Below, piece after piece: positions 1 through 6,144 of a stretch of DNA of 7,905 bases. The notes under the pieces are model-generated. The model ran no database searches, had not been told where the DNA came from, and was given only the letters and a program-made list of their open reading frames with translations. Each line of letters starts with the position of its first letter. Position 1 is the first letter of the stretch. Source of the DNA: an uncultured Clostridium sp. (GTDB lineage: Bacteria; Bacillota; Clostridia; Lachnospirales; Lachnospiraceae); contig USJW01000162.1 in assembly GCA_900555045.1 (NCBI GenBank), positions 1-7,905 on the forward strand, written 5' to 3'. Both the position numbers and the translations under genes were made by a program.

Positions 1-199
1 GCGAAAAGTCGGGATGGCGCAGGTGCGTTCAACGCCCTGCGCCAGCGGAGGCGGAGGGGCAGCCATCAGGGCTGCGCCGTAGCTCGGAGCAGTGCCCGTC
101 TTTTCCCGACCCTTACACCCTAGACTCTCCCACCGCGGAGACCCGGAACCTCCTTCCCCCGCTCCCCCGGCTCTCACGAACGGATGCATCCCCCTTTTT
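1..199. other. Non-coding GC-rich segment with several possible stem-loops
   Basis: I find no convincing gene here. The segment lies beyond the 3' end of the minus-strand regulator gene. It contains a hairpin with arms at 16-23 and 36-43 (GGCGCAGG/CCTGCGCC), a second with arms at 59-64 and 70-75 (GCAGCC/GGCTGC), and a longer-range pair at 8-14 and 104-110 (GTCGGGA/TCCCGAC) that would enclose both. A small TCTCC/GGAGA hairpin lies at 126-141. It could be a structured leader or small RNA, the end of an RNA gene outside the window, or chance pairing in GC-rich DNA. No clear terminator for the regulator gene was found: a T-run at about 194-200 lies on the plus strand, the wrong orientation for it. 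Confidence 0.4.
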
Positions 200-913
200 T
201 TACTTCTTCACATACGTCAACTGATACTTCGGCGAATTCAAAGTCAACTCCGTATAATCCATCACCTGCCCATTGACCAGATAAGTAGTGTTGGCCACCC
301 GCAAAATGGGCGTATCCAACGTAATACCGAACAAATCAGCGATGCGCCTGGTAGGGTGCAGCGGCGTCACCGTGTGGTTGCTGTAGGCGATCTTCAACCC
401 CTTCACATTCTCGAAATACTGGTACTTCGACTGCTTTAACACCTGGATGGAGATGTCCGGGTACAGGCGGCTGGACATGTAGGTGGTCTCGAACTGGAAA
501 ATCTCGTCGTTGGCGTACCGGATGCGCTCGATGAAGTAGATGGGCTCCCCGGCCTCGATCCCCAGGATCGACGCGATGTTGGCGGGCGCGCTCTGGAGCG
601 TGAAGGTGGGCACGTCGGTGTGGACCGAGATCTTTTGGTCGGCCATCACCTCCGAGAAGCCCTGGATGGAGCTGGGGTTTAGGGTGACCGCCGGATGGCA
701 GACAAAGGTGCCCACCCCGGCCACGCGGGTCAAAAGCCCCTTTGCCACCAGATTGTCGGTGGCTTTTCGCACTGTGACCCTGGAGACGTGGTAGGTGTTG
801 GACAGCTCCATCTCCGTGGGAATCAAGTCGTCCTTCTTATAGTATCCGAGATTTATTTTCTGAAGCAAATCGTTCTCAATCTGCTTGTACTGGGCAATCC
901 GTTTTTCTGCCAT
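200..913 (-). CDS. GntR-family (HutC subfamily) transcriptional regulator with UTRA domain
   Basis: A 237-residue DNA-binding regulator, the usual length for HutC-type GntR proteins. Residues about 5-72 form the GntR winged helix-turn-helix, including IPTEMELSNTYHVSRVTVRKAT and the wing GVGTFV. Residues about 85-232 match the UTRA effector domain, with the typical pattern of G(I)EAGEPIYFIERIRY followed by an E-T-Y segment. UTRA domains usually bind small metabolites, often sugar phosphates or amino-sugar phosphates. The ATG at 911-913 is chosen because AGGAGG sits 7 nt upstream of it; an in-frame ATG 21 codons further up lies inside the promoter. The gene is divergent from the sulfatase/PTS operon, so it is probably the local regulator of both and autoregulated. 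Repressor action and the inducer (likely a phosphorylated sugar delivered by the adjacent PTS) are inferred. Confidence 0.93.
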   Translation of the reverse strand: MAEKRIAQYKQIENDLLQKINLGYYKKDDLIPTEMELSNTYHVSRVTVRKATDNLVAKGLLTRVAGVGTFVCHPAVTLNPSSIQGFSEVMADQKISVHTDVPTFTLQSAPANIASILGIEAGEPIYFIERIRYANDEIFQFETTYMSSRLYPDISIQVLKQSKYQYFENVKGLKIAYSNHTVTPLHPTRRIADLFGITLDTPILRVANTTYLVNGQVMDYTELTLNSPKYQLTYVKK

Positions 914-920
914 GCGTGAA

Positions 921-926
921 CCTCCT
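921..926 (-). promoter_or_regulatory. Ribosome binding site of the GntR gene
   Basis: AGGAGG on the minus strand, 7 nt before the ATG at 911-913. This decides the start codon over the upstream in-frame ATG at 974-976, which would fall within the promoter spacer. Confidence 0.85.
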
Positions 927-964
927 GTGTGCGCAATATGCCTTAAAATGCTCACTCTTTTAGT

Positions 965-993
965 ATTGTAATACATTTAAAATAAATTGACAA
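965..993 (-). promoter_or_regulatory. Predicted promoter of the GntR gene
   Basis: On the minus strand, a -35 element TTGTCA (plus-strand 988-993) and a -10 element TACAAT (965-970) are separated by exactly 17 nt. Transcription would start near 958, giving a leader of about 45 nt. Both the -35 flank and the spacer contain AAATGTATT copies (see the repeat entries), which suggests the regulator may bind its own promoter. This is a motif call only. Confidence 0.7.
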
Positions 994-1000
994 TACATTT
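970..1000. repeat. Two direct AATACATTT repeats, candidate operator half-sites
   Basis: AATACATTT occurs at 970-978 and 992-1000 in the same orientation, 22 nt apart from start to start, or about two helical turns. They fall in the spacer and -35 region of the GntR promoter, and the second also lies just downstream of a plus-strand TTGACA. The same motif forms the inverted repeat at 1057-1082, so four copies lie in 113 bp. The first copy also overlaps a GTATT-GT-AATAC palindrome at 963-974. Binding by the divergent GntR protein is inferred from position and recurrence. Confidence 0.6.
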
Positions 1001-1014
1001 CATAGGTATATACA
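987..1014 (+). promoter_or_regulatory. Possible upstream promoter (P2) of the sulfatase/PTS operon
   Basis: TTGACA (987-992) and TATACA (1009-1014) are separated by 16 nt. The -35 hexamer overlaps that of the minus-strand promoter by five bases, so the two would face away from each other and compete. A transcript starting near 1020 would have a leader of about 155 nt crossing the inverted repeat at 1057-1082. It is less certain than the downstream promoter. Confidence 0.45.
1006..1013. promoter_or_regulatory. HutC-type GntR operator candidate (GTATATAC)
   Basis: GTATATAC is a perfect 8-bp palindrome that fits the published HutC-subfamily core GTnTAnAC. It covers most of the possible P2 -10 element. 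The neighbouring regulator belongs to this subfamily, which makes the site credible, but the symmetry does not extend far into the flanks and an AT-rich 8-mer can arise by chance. Confidence 0.45.
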
Positions 1015-1056
1015 AATAGTGTGTCTGATTTGCTTACATTTGTGGCGATAAATGAT

Positions 1057-1082
1057 AATACATTTATTTCTCTAAATGTATT
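1057..1082. promoter_or_regulatory. Inverted repeat operator candidate at the main operon promoter
   Basis: A perfect 10-bp inverted repeat: AATACATTTA at 1057-1066 and TAAATGTATT at 1073-1082, with a 6-nt spacer (TTTCTC). The right arm runs into the first two bases of the TTGACA -35 element at 1081-1086. A protein bound here would be placed to block RNA polymerase. The arms are the same motif as the direct repeats at 970-1000 beside the regulator's own promoter. Its assignment to the GntR protein is inferred. In an RNA from P2 it could also form a weak AU hairpin. Confidence 0.65.
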
Positions 1083-1109
1083 GACATTGGATAAGGTGTG
1101 GTTTATATT
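1081..1109 (+). promoter_or_regulatory. Main predicted promoter (P1) of the sulfatase/PTS operon
   Basis: A perfect TTGACA (1081-1086) and TATATT (1104-1109) are separated by 17 nt, so this is a strong sigma70-type promoter. Transcription would begin near 1116, about 60 nt before the sulfatase start codon. A candidate operator overlaps its -35 box, which fits a strong promoter held off by a repressor. Confidence 0.75.
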
Positions 1110-1159
1110 AGAGATATGTGCTTAGAATGTGTCAAAAGTGCACAATTACTCAGACGGAC

Positions 1160-1166
1160 AAGGAGG
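1160..1166 (+). promoter_or_regulatory. Ribosome binding site supporting a TTG start
   Basis: AAGGAGG lies 8 nt upstream of TTG at 1175-1177. It sets the sulfatase 1 start there rather than at the in-frame GTG at 1118, which would fall at the predicted transcription start with no room for a ribosome binding site. Confidence 0.75.
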
Positions 1167-1174
1167 TGCAGTGG

Positions 1175-2548
1175 TTGAAGAATGTATTATACATTCATAC
1201 CCATGATTCAGGTCGGGTTTTGAGCCCCTACGGCTATAAGGTCCCGACGCCGGAGATGGAACGGTTCGCTAAGTCGGCGGCAGTGTTTCGCAGCGCGTAC
1301 TGCACGGGGCCGACCTGTTCACCCAGCCGGGCGGCCATGCTGACCGGCACATACCCTCACCAGACGGGCATGCTGGGGCTGGCCCAGCGGGGCTTTTCCA
1401 TGGATTACAGCCGCCATCTGGTACAGTTTTTAAACCGGAACGGCTACCACACGGCGCTCTGCGGAATCCAGCACGAGGCCGGATGGTATCTGGACCTGGA
1501 GCAGGGGGCTGCGCAGATCGGCTACCAGGAGGAGCTGACCCGGGACAACGCCGGCTACCGGCAGGAGGACCTGGTGGACTGGGACAAGGAGAATGCCATG
1601 GAGGCGTGCCGGTTCCTCAGAAACCGGAAGGGCGACCAGCCGTTTTTCCTCTCCTACGGGATGTACGCCACCCACCGGCGCTTCCCGGACAAGATCGACG
1701 ACGACATCGGAGCGGACTATGCGCTTCCCCCGCACCCCATCCCGGACAGCCCTGAGACGCGGGCAGACTTCGCGGGCTATCTGATGAGCGTGAAGAGCGC
1801 AGACACCTGTTTCGGGCAGGTCATCCGCTGCCTGAAGGAGGAGGGGCTGTGGGACGACACGGTGATTTTGTTCACCACGGACCACGGGCTGGCTTACCCC
1901 TTCGCAAAGTGCACGCTCTTTGACAGCGGAATCGGGGTCAACTTGATGATCCGCATGCCGGGGGCTGCGGCCAACGGCACCGTGATCGACGCCCTGGCCT
2001 CCCACGTGGACGTGTTCCCCACGCTGTGCGATCTTCTGGGACTTGAGAAGCCGGATTATCTGGAGGGCGTTTCCCTCGCGCCGTTGCTTGGTCGGGAGCG
2101 GGAGAGCGTGCGGGAGGACATCTTTGCGGAGATCAATTTCCACACCTCCTACGAGCCGGTGCGCTGCGTGCGGACGGAGCGCTATAAATACATCCGCTAT
2201 TTTGACCCCTCCTATTTAAAGATCAACCGGTCCAACATCGACGAGTCCGCCTCCAAGAATTACCTGTCGGAGCGGGATTTGGACGGGCAGGTGAAATGGG
2301 AGGAGGCGCTCTACGACCTGGCCTACGACTCGGGCGAGCGCAACAATCTGGCCGGGAGGCCGGAGTACGGCGAAGCTTTGCAGGATATGAGGCGAAGACT
2401 TGAGCAGTACCAGGTGACGACGAAGGATCCCCTTCTCTCGGGGCCCATCGCCGTAAAACCGGAGTGGAAAGTCAACCGGAAGGAATGTGACAAGGCCAGT
2501 TCCAAAAATCCGGATGATTATATCAGTGCAGGAATGACAAGGGGGTGA
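1175..2548 (+). CDS. Cys-type S1-family sulfatase (sulfatase 1), cytoplasmic
   Basis: A 457-residue alkaline-phosphatase-fold sulfatase, expected to hydrolyse a sulfate ester or sulfamate on a sugar. The signature C-S-P-S-R is at residues 48-52 with AAMLTG following. C48 must be oxidised to formylglycine, in anaerobes usually by the radical-SAM maturase anSME, which is not in this window. Other site residues visible are D11 in HTHDSG, H100, H167 in ATH, D236-H237 in TTDHG and K245. The usual G-K-x-H lysine is absent: the sequence is G97-I-Q-H100. Overall pattern (HTHDSGR near the N-terminus, GTYPHQTGM) recalls heparan N-sulfatase-like subfamilies, but specificity cannot be read from the sequence. 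There is no signal peptide: the protein starts LKNVLYIHTHDSG, directly with the core strand, so it should act inside the cell. It is first gene of the operon and ends 7 nt before EIIA. The TTG start is supported by AAGGAGG. Confidence 0.92.
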   Translation: MKNVLYIHTHDSGRVLSPYGYKVPTPEMERFAKSAAVFRSAYCTGPTCSPSRAAMLTGTYPHQTGMLGLAQRGFSMDYSRHLVQFLNRNGYHTALCGIQHEAGWYLDLEQGAAQIGYQEELTRDNAGYRQEDLVDWDKENAMEACRFLRNRKGDQPFFLSYGMYATHRRFPDKIDDDIGADYALPPHPIPDSPETRADFAGYLMSVKSADTCFGQVIRCLKEEGLWDDTVILFTTDHGLAYPFAKCTLFDSGIGVNLMIRMPGAAANGTVIDALASHVDVFPTLCDLLGLEKPDYLEGVSLAPLLGRERESVREDIFAEINFHTSYEPVRCVRTERYKYIRYFDPSYLKINRSNIDESASKNYLSERDLDGQVKWEEALYDLAYDSGERNNLAGRPEYGEALQDMRRRLEQYQVTTKDPLLSGPIAVKPEWKVNRKECDKASSKNPDDYISAGMTRG

Positions 2549-2555
2549 AACGAGA

Positions 2556-2981
2556 ATGGTAGGTATGATTGTGACAGGGCACGGCAGCTTTGCCACGGGG
2601 GTTACCAGCGGGCTCAGGCTTTTGGCCGGGGAGCCGGAGAACTATGAGGCAGTGGATTTTCTGCCCGAGGACTCGGTGGATTCCCTGACGGAGAAGCTTA
2701 AGGCGGCTGCAGAGCGGCTTTCGGGCTGCAGCGGGATCCTTATCTTTGCGGATCTCACGGGCGGCTCCCCGTTCAACGTCTCCATCCGCATGAAGCTGGA
2801 GGGAAACGGTGCGCTGGAGGTGATCGGAGGGGCGAATCTTCCCTCGGTGCTGCAGGGCTACATGGCCAGGATGGCGGAGGATGACGTGTCCGTCCTTGCG
2901 ATGGACGTGCTGGCCGCGGGGAAGGAAGCCATGGTGCGGTTTGAGGCATCCGGCAATGACGACGATGACTATGAAGAGTAG
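2556..2981 (+). CDS. PTS mannose/sorbose-family EIIA component
   Basis: A 141-residue cytoplasmic phosphotransfer protein that takes phosphate from HPr and passes it to EIIB. The family-defining start GMIVTGHGSFATG places the phosphorylated histidine at H9, and the family loop DLTGGSPFN lies at 66-74. Length matches stand-alone EIIA-Man/AgaF-type proteins. The start ATG follows a purine-rich AAGGGGGTG that overlaps the sulfatase 1 stop codon, suggesting translational coupling. EIIC begins 18 nt downstream. The C-terminus is notably acidic (NDDDDYEE), as is that of EIIC. Substrate cannot be told from EIIA; the sulfatase neighbours suggest a sulfated or amino sugar. Confidence 0.93.
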   Translation: MVGMIVTGHGSFATGVTSGLRLLAGEPENYEAVDFLPEDSVDSLTEKLKAAAERLSGCSGILIFADLTGGSPFNVSIRMKLEGNGALEVIGGANLPSVLQGYMARMAEDDVSVLAMDVLAAGKEAMVRFEASGNDDDDYEE

Positions 2982-2999
2982 GGATAGGAGGAAGACGGT

Positions 3000-3809
3000 A
3001 TGACATTATTACAAGCTTTGCTGATCGGGCTGTTCGCTTATCTGGGAAGTAAGCGGACGCCCTGGTTCTTTGGTGTGACAGGTGGATGGAATATGATCGG
3101 ACGGCCCCTGGTGGCAGGTCTGATTGTGGGTATCATCCTGGGCGACGTGCGAAACGGCGTCATCGCGGGCGCGATGGTGCAGGCGCTTTTCATCGGCCAG
3201 ATTACGCCCGGCGGCGCGATGCCCGCGGACGTGAACTGGGCGGCCTACATCGGCATCCCGCTGGCCTTGGCGGCAGGCGGCACAGGCGAGCAGGCGGTTG
3301 CCCTGTCCGTCCCGCTAAGTATGCTGGGTCTCGGCCTGTTCAACTTTATCATGACAATCAATGCCTACTTCCCCCATATGGGCGACAAGGCCGCCGACAT
3401 GGGAGACGGCGCCGGAATCCACCGCGCCACTTATCTGGCGGCTGTGCCCAGCTTCGTGCTGAGAGCGGGCTCCGCCATGTTAATCTGCTATCTGGGAACC
3501 CCGTTGGCTGAGATGCTGATCAACAACATGCCGGCGCTTCTGCTGCACTTCTTTGAGGTGGCAGGCAAGCTGCTCCCGGCGCTGGGCTTTGCAATGCTGC
3601 TAAAGCAGTCCCTGTCCAAGCAGTGGATGCTGGTTCTGTTCCTGCTCGGCTGGATCCTCATCGGTTCCACCAGCATGTCCGTGACGGCGCTGGCGATCTT
3701 TGCAACCGCAGTGGCATTTATTTTCGTGATGGCACAGGGAGAGGCGAAGGCTGTTGCTCCCCAGGCGGCTCAGAACGTAGAGGAGGAGGACGACTGTTAT
3801 GAAGAGTAA
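3000..3809 (+). CDS. PTS mannose/sorbose-family EIIC permease component
   Basis: A 269-residue integral membrane protein that with EIID forms the sugar channel. It shows the EII-Sor/AgaC pattern: an N-terminal hydrophobic stretch LLQALLIGLFAYLG, RPLVAGLIVGIILGD at 35-49, and FIGQITPGGAMPADVNWAAYIGIPLAL at 64-90. About seven to eight further hydrophobic segments follow, the last near residues 220-245. Length is normal for the family. Its ribosome binding site TAGGAGG is about 9-10 nt upstream. Its last 11 bases overlap the start of EIID, implying coupled translation of the two membrane partners. The tail NVEEEDDCYEE is acidic and resembles the EIIA tail. It is close to galactosamine/N-acetylgalactosamine-type (Aga) EIIC in general look, but this is not enough to assign the substrate. 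Confidence 0.92.
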   Translation: MTLLQALLIGLFAYLGSKRTPWFFGVTGGWNMIGRPLVAGLIVGIILGDVRNGVIAGAMVQALFIGQITPGGAMPADVNWAAYIGIPLALAAGGTGEQAVALSVPLSMLGLGLFNFIMTINAYFPHMGDKAADMGDGAGIHRATYLAAVPSFVLRAGSAMLICYLGTPLAEMLINNMPALLLHFFEVAGKLLPALGFAMLLKQSLSKQWMLVLFLLGWILIGSTSMSVTALAIFATAVAFIFVMAQGEAKAVAPQAAQNVEEEDDCYEE

Positions 3810-4635
3810 GAATGAGAACGCAATTTTAACCCGCAAGGATATCGACAAGGCGGCGTGGTCCTATATTTTCTTTTCGCAGGCAACCCAGAACTTTGAGCGT
3901 ATGATGGGACTGGCCTTCTGCCACGTGCTGGAGCCGATTTTAAAGAAGCTTTACAAGAATGACCCGGAGGAGTACCGCAGATCCTTACAGCGCCACATGC
4001 AGTTCTACAACACCGAGCCGCAGCTTGGCTCCCTGATCCCCGGCATCACCATCGCCATGGAGGAGGCCAGAGCCAAGGGCGAGGACGTAAACGAGGAGCT
4101 GATCGTCAACACCAAGAACGCGCTGATGGGACCCTTCGCCGGAATCGGCGACTCCATGTTGATCGGTACATACAGCCCCATCCTTCTGAGTATCGCCATG
4201 AGCATGTGTATCAACGACGGAAACCCCGTGGGCCCGCTGTTCTTCTGCGCAGTGTGGCTCGTCACCATCGTGGGCCTGCAGTGGTACCTGTTCCACAAGG
4301 GCTACGACATGGGAATCGGCGCGGCTAACCTGTTCTTCACCAACAAGGCGCTGGCGGACAAAATCACCACCGGCCTGACCATGATGGGACTTATCGTCAT
4401 CGGCGGCGTGGCTGCCACCACCGTGAAGGCAAACGTGATCTTCAAGTTCGTCAGCGGCGAGATGACCCTTTCCCTGCAGGAACAGATCTTTGACAAGATC
4501 ATGCCCGGCGTGCTGCCGCTCCTTGTGACGCTGGCGGTTTGGTATCTCATGGACAAGAAGAAATGGTCCGCCACCAAGATCGTTCTCGGAATCGTGGTGT
4601 TTGCGGCAGTGATGGTAGTTCTTGGAATCATGTAA
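3799..4635 (+). CDS. PTS mannose/sorbose-family EIID component
   Basis: A 278-residue membrane subunit found only in the mannose-type PTS. Hallmarks are SYIFFSQATQNFERMMGLAF at 21-40, the conserved FYNTEPQLGSLIPGITIAMEE at 69-89 and GPFAGIGDS at 111-119. The C-terminal half is hydrophobic, with segments near 121-140, 148-166, 190-208, 233-250 and 258-277. The start ATG lies inside the end of EIIC (11-bp overlap), with GAGGAGGAC just upstream serving both as EIIC acidic codons and as the ribosome binding site. A stem-loop follows the stop codon within 5 nt. It works with EIIC to transport and with EIIB to phosphorylate the sugar. Confidence 0.93.
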   Translation: MKSKNENAILTRKDIDKAAWSYIFFSQATQNFERMMGLAFCHVLEPILKKLYKNDPEEYRRSLQRHMQFYNTEPQLGSLIPGITIAMEEARAKGEDVNEELIVNTKNALMGPFAGIGDSMLIGTYSPILLSIAMSMCINDGNPVGPLFFCAVWLVTIVGLQWYLFHKGYDMGIGAANLFFTNKALADKITTGLTMMGLIVIGGVAATTVKANVIFKFVSGEMTLSLQEQIFDKIMPGVLPLLVTLAVWYLMDKKKWSATKIVLGIVVFAAVMVVLGIM

Positions 4636-4640
4636 TGTGA

Positions 4641-4672
4641 AAGGCCGGATTGCGGAGACAAAATCCGGCCTT
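4641..4672 (+). terminator. 11-bp stem-loop between EIID and sulfatase 2: partial terminator or mRNA processing element
   Basis: AAGGCCGGATT (4641-4651) pairs perfectly with AATCCGGCCTT (4662-4672) around a 10-nt loop. The stem is strong, but only TTAT follows rather than a long U-run, and the next gene's ribosome binding site (AAGGAT, 4674-4679) begins directly after it. It more likely lowers expression of the downstream genes, or stabilises the 3' end of the upstream PTS message, than stops transcription fully. Confidence 0.6.
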
Positions 4673-4686
4673 ATAAGGATTTAAAT

Positions 4687-6144
4687 ATGGGAAGACGAGA
4701 TATTTGCCTGGTCATGTCGGACCAGCACGGCATGCGCTACACTGGATTTTCGGACCCGCGGGTGGACACGCCTAAGCTTCTTCGGATCGCCGGGGAGGGG
4801 CAGCTCTACGACAGGTGTTACTGCAACGCGCCCCTGTGCGTTCCCTCCCGGATGTCCTTCCTCACGGGGCAGCTGCCGTCAGATCTGGGGATTTTTAACA
4901 ATGATTCCTCGCTGCCGGTGGACATGCCGACCATCGCCCACGAGATGGGGCGTCTGGGGTACCGGACCGTCCTGATCGGGCGGATGCACTTTAAGGGGGA
5001 CGACCAGAGGCACGGGTTCGACGAGCGGCTCTGTGGGGACATCACCTCCCAGTACTGGGGGACCGGCGGGAAGAACCGCACAGAGTTCGGGGCCTACATG
5101 GGGACCACGAACCGGAAAAACTGTCTGAAGGCCGTGGGGGCGGGCTGCTCGCCGGTGATGCTCTACGACCGGCAGGTGTATGAAGCCGCCATGGAATTTC
5201 TGGACGCATGGCAGAGAAGCGGACCTAAGCAGCCGCTGTTTCTGGTGGTGGGATTTTACAGCCCCCATTTCCCGTTCGCCTGCGAGGAAGCGCTGTACCG
5301 GAAATACCAGGAGCGCTTTACACCAGAGGAGTGTGAGGCATGGGCCGGGATTCCGGCGCTGCCCGTCTACGACGGCTACCTGCAGGAGTGCGCCGGGGAG
5401 CGGATCAGAAACTGCACGGCTGCCTACTGCGGGCTGGTGGAGCGGCTGGATTCCTACGTGGGATCTGTCTACGACCGGTTCCGGGAGGCGTTCGCGGACC
5501 GGGAGCACCTGTTTGTCTACACCTCGGACCACGGGGAGCAGTTGGGCAGGCGCAAAATTTTTGGAAAGCAGGCCATGTACGAGGACGCCTTAAGGGTGCC
5601 GCTCTTGGCCGCGGGGACCGATATCCCGCGCGGCGTGTTTCACGGGACGGTGAGCCTGCTTGACGTGTCGCGCACGGTGCTTGCGGCCTCCGGGGCGGAC
5701 GAGGCTTTCGAGTGGCACAGGGGCCGCGCCATCGATTTTTGGAACCCCACCGATGAGAACCGGTGGGTGAGAGCCCAGCAGATGCTGGAGTGCGGGGATG
5801 AGCGCATCCTGGCCCAGGCCGCGGTCTGCGGCCGGTACAAGGAGCTGCGGGCAGGCGGCGAGCGGTATGTGTACGATCTGGAGGCGGACCCGGACGAGCG
5901 GGAGAACCTGGCGGATCGGCATGCGGCCGATGTTTTGGACCCGGCAGAGCGGGAGAGCTGCTTTGTGGGGGAGAAGGAGATCAGAAGGCTGATCGAAAAT
6001 GAACAGGCGCTCTGCGCCAGGCAGAAACGCCTGACCCAGTGGGGGCGCGCAAAGAAGCCCGAGGAGTGGGCCAGGGCGCAGATCCGGCCGGAGGCGGTCA
6101 GGGGGCCTGTGGAAACTAGAGGAGATATTGTCGATGAAGTATAG
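4687..6144 (+). CDS. Cys-type S1-family sulfatase (sulfatase 2), cytoplasmic
   Basis: A 485-residue sulfatase of a subfamily clearly different from sulfatase 1. The N-terminal metal motif is SDQHG (D12, Q13), the signature C-V-P-S-R is at 51-55 with MSFLTG following, and further site residues are R99/H101 in GRMHF (Arg where Lys is more usual), H194 in YSPHFPF, D281-H282 in TSDHGEQLG, and K294. The SDQH start and CVPSR core resemble the choline-sulfatase/arylsulfatase-like branch. C51 needs conversion to formylglycine by a maturase not seen here. There is no signal peptide (MGRRDICLVMSDQHG), so a cytoplasmic site is expected. The start ATG follows AAGGAT at a 7-nt distance. The 3' end overlaps the PHP-like gene by 11 bp. 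Two distinct sulfatases suggest two sulfate positions or two related substrates. Confidence 0.92.
   Translation: MGRRDICLVMSDQHGMRYTGFSDPRVDTPKLLRIAGEGQLYDRCYCNAPLCVPSRMSFLTGQLPSDLGIFNNDSSLPVDMPTIAHEMGRLGYRTVLIGRMHFKGDDQRHGFDERLCGDITSQYWGTGGKNRTEFGAYMGTTNRKNCLKAVGAGCSPVMLYDRQVYEAAMEFLDAWQRSGPKQPLFLVVGFYSPHFPFACEEALYRKYQERFTPEECEAWAGIPALPVYDGYLQECAGERIRNCTAAYCGLVERLDSYVGSVYDRFREAFADREHLFVYTSDHGEQLGRRKIFGKQAMYEDALRVPLLAAGTDIPRGVFHGTVSLLDVSRTVLAASGADEAFEWHRGRAIDFWNPTDENRWVRAQQMLECGDERILAQAAVCGRYKELRAGGERYVYDLEADPDERENLADRHAADVLDPAERESCFVGEKEIRRLIENEQALCARQKRLTQWGRAKKPEEWARAQIRPEAVRGPVETRGDIVDEV

Noticed and set aside
182..200. GGATGCATCC palindrome followed by a T-run as a terminator
   Set aside because: With a minimum loop only three base pairs form, and the T-run is on the plus strand, where no gene ends. 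It cannot terminate the minus-strand regulator.
92..439. Plus-strand open frame at the left end
   Set aside because: It mostly runs antisense to the GntR UTRA domain and its translation is low-complexity Pro/Arg-rich without a ribosome binding site.
914..976. Longer GntR start at ATG 974-976 on the minus strand
   Set aside because: It would lie within the promoter spacer, upstream of the predicted transcription start, whereas ATG 911-913 has a perfect AGGAGG at 7 nt.
1036..1056. Possible catabolite-responsive (CcpA/cre or Crp-like) site near TGTGGCGATAAATGA
   Set aside because: It lacks the required symmetry and central CG context of a cre site, with too many mismatches to support a call.
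1118..1174. N-terminal extension of sulfatase 1 from GTG at 1118
   Set aside because: The GTG lies at the predicted transcription start, has no ribosome binding site, and the extra 19 residues (MLRMCQKCTITQ...) do not resemble sulfatase or a signal peptide. TTG at 1175 has AAGGAGG at 8 nt.
1430..2143. Long antisense open frame opposite sulfatase 1
   Set aside because: The translation is rich in R, V, H, P and L with no recognisable domain, and it mirrors a well-supported GC-rich gene.
4879..5532. Long antisense open frame opposite sulfatase 2
   Set aside because: It is the non-coding shadow of a GC-rich gene, with no family motif and no ribosome binding site context.
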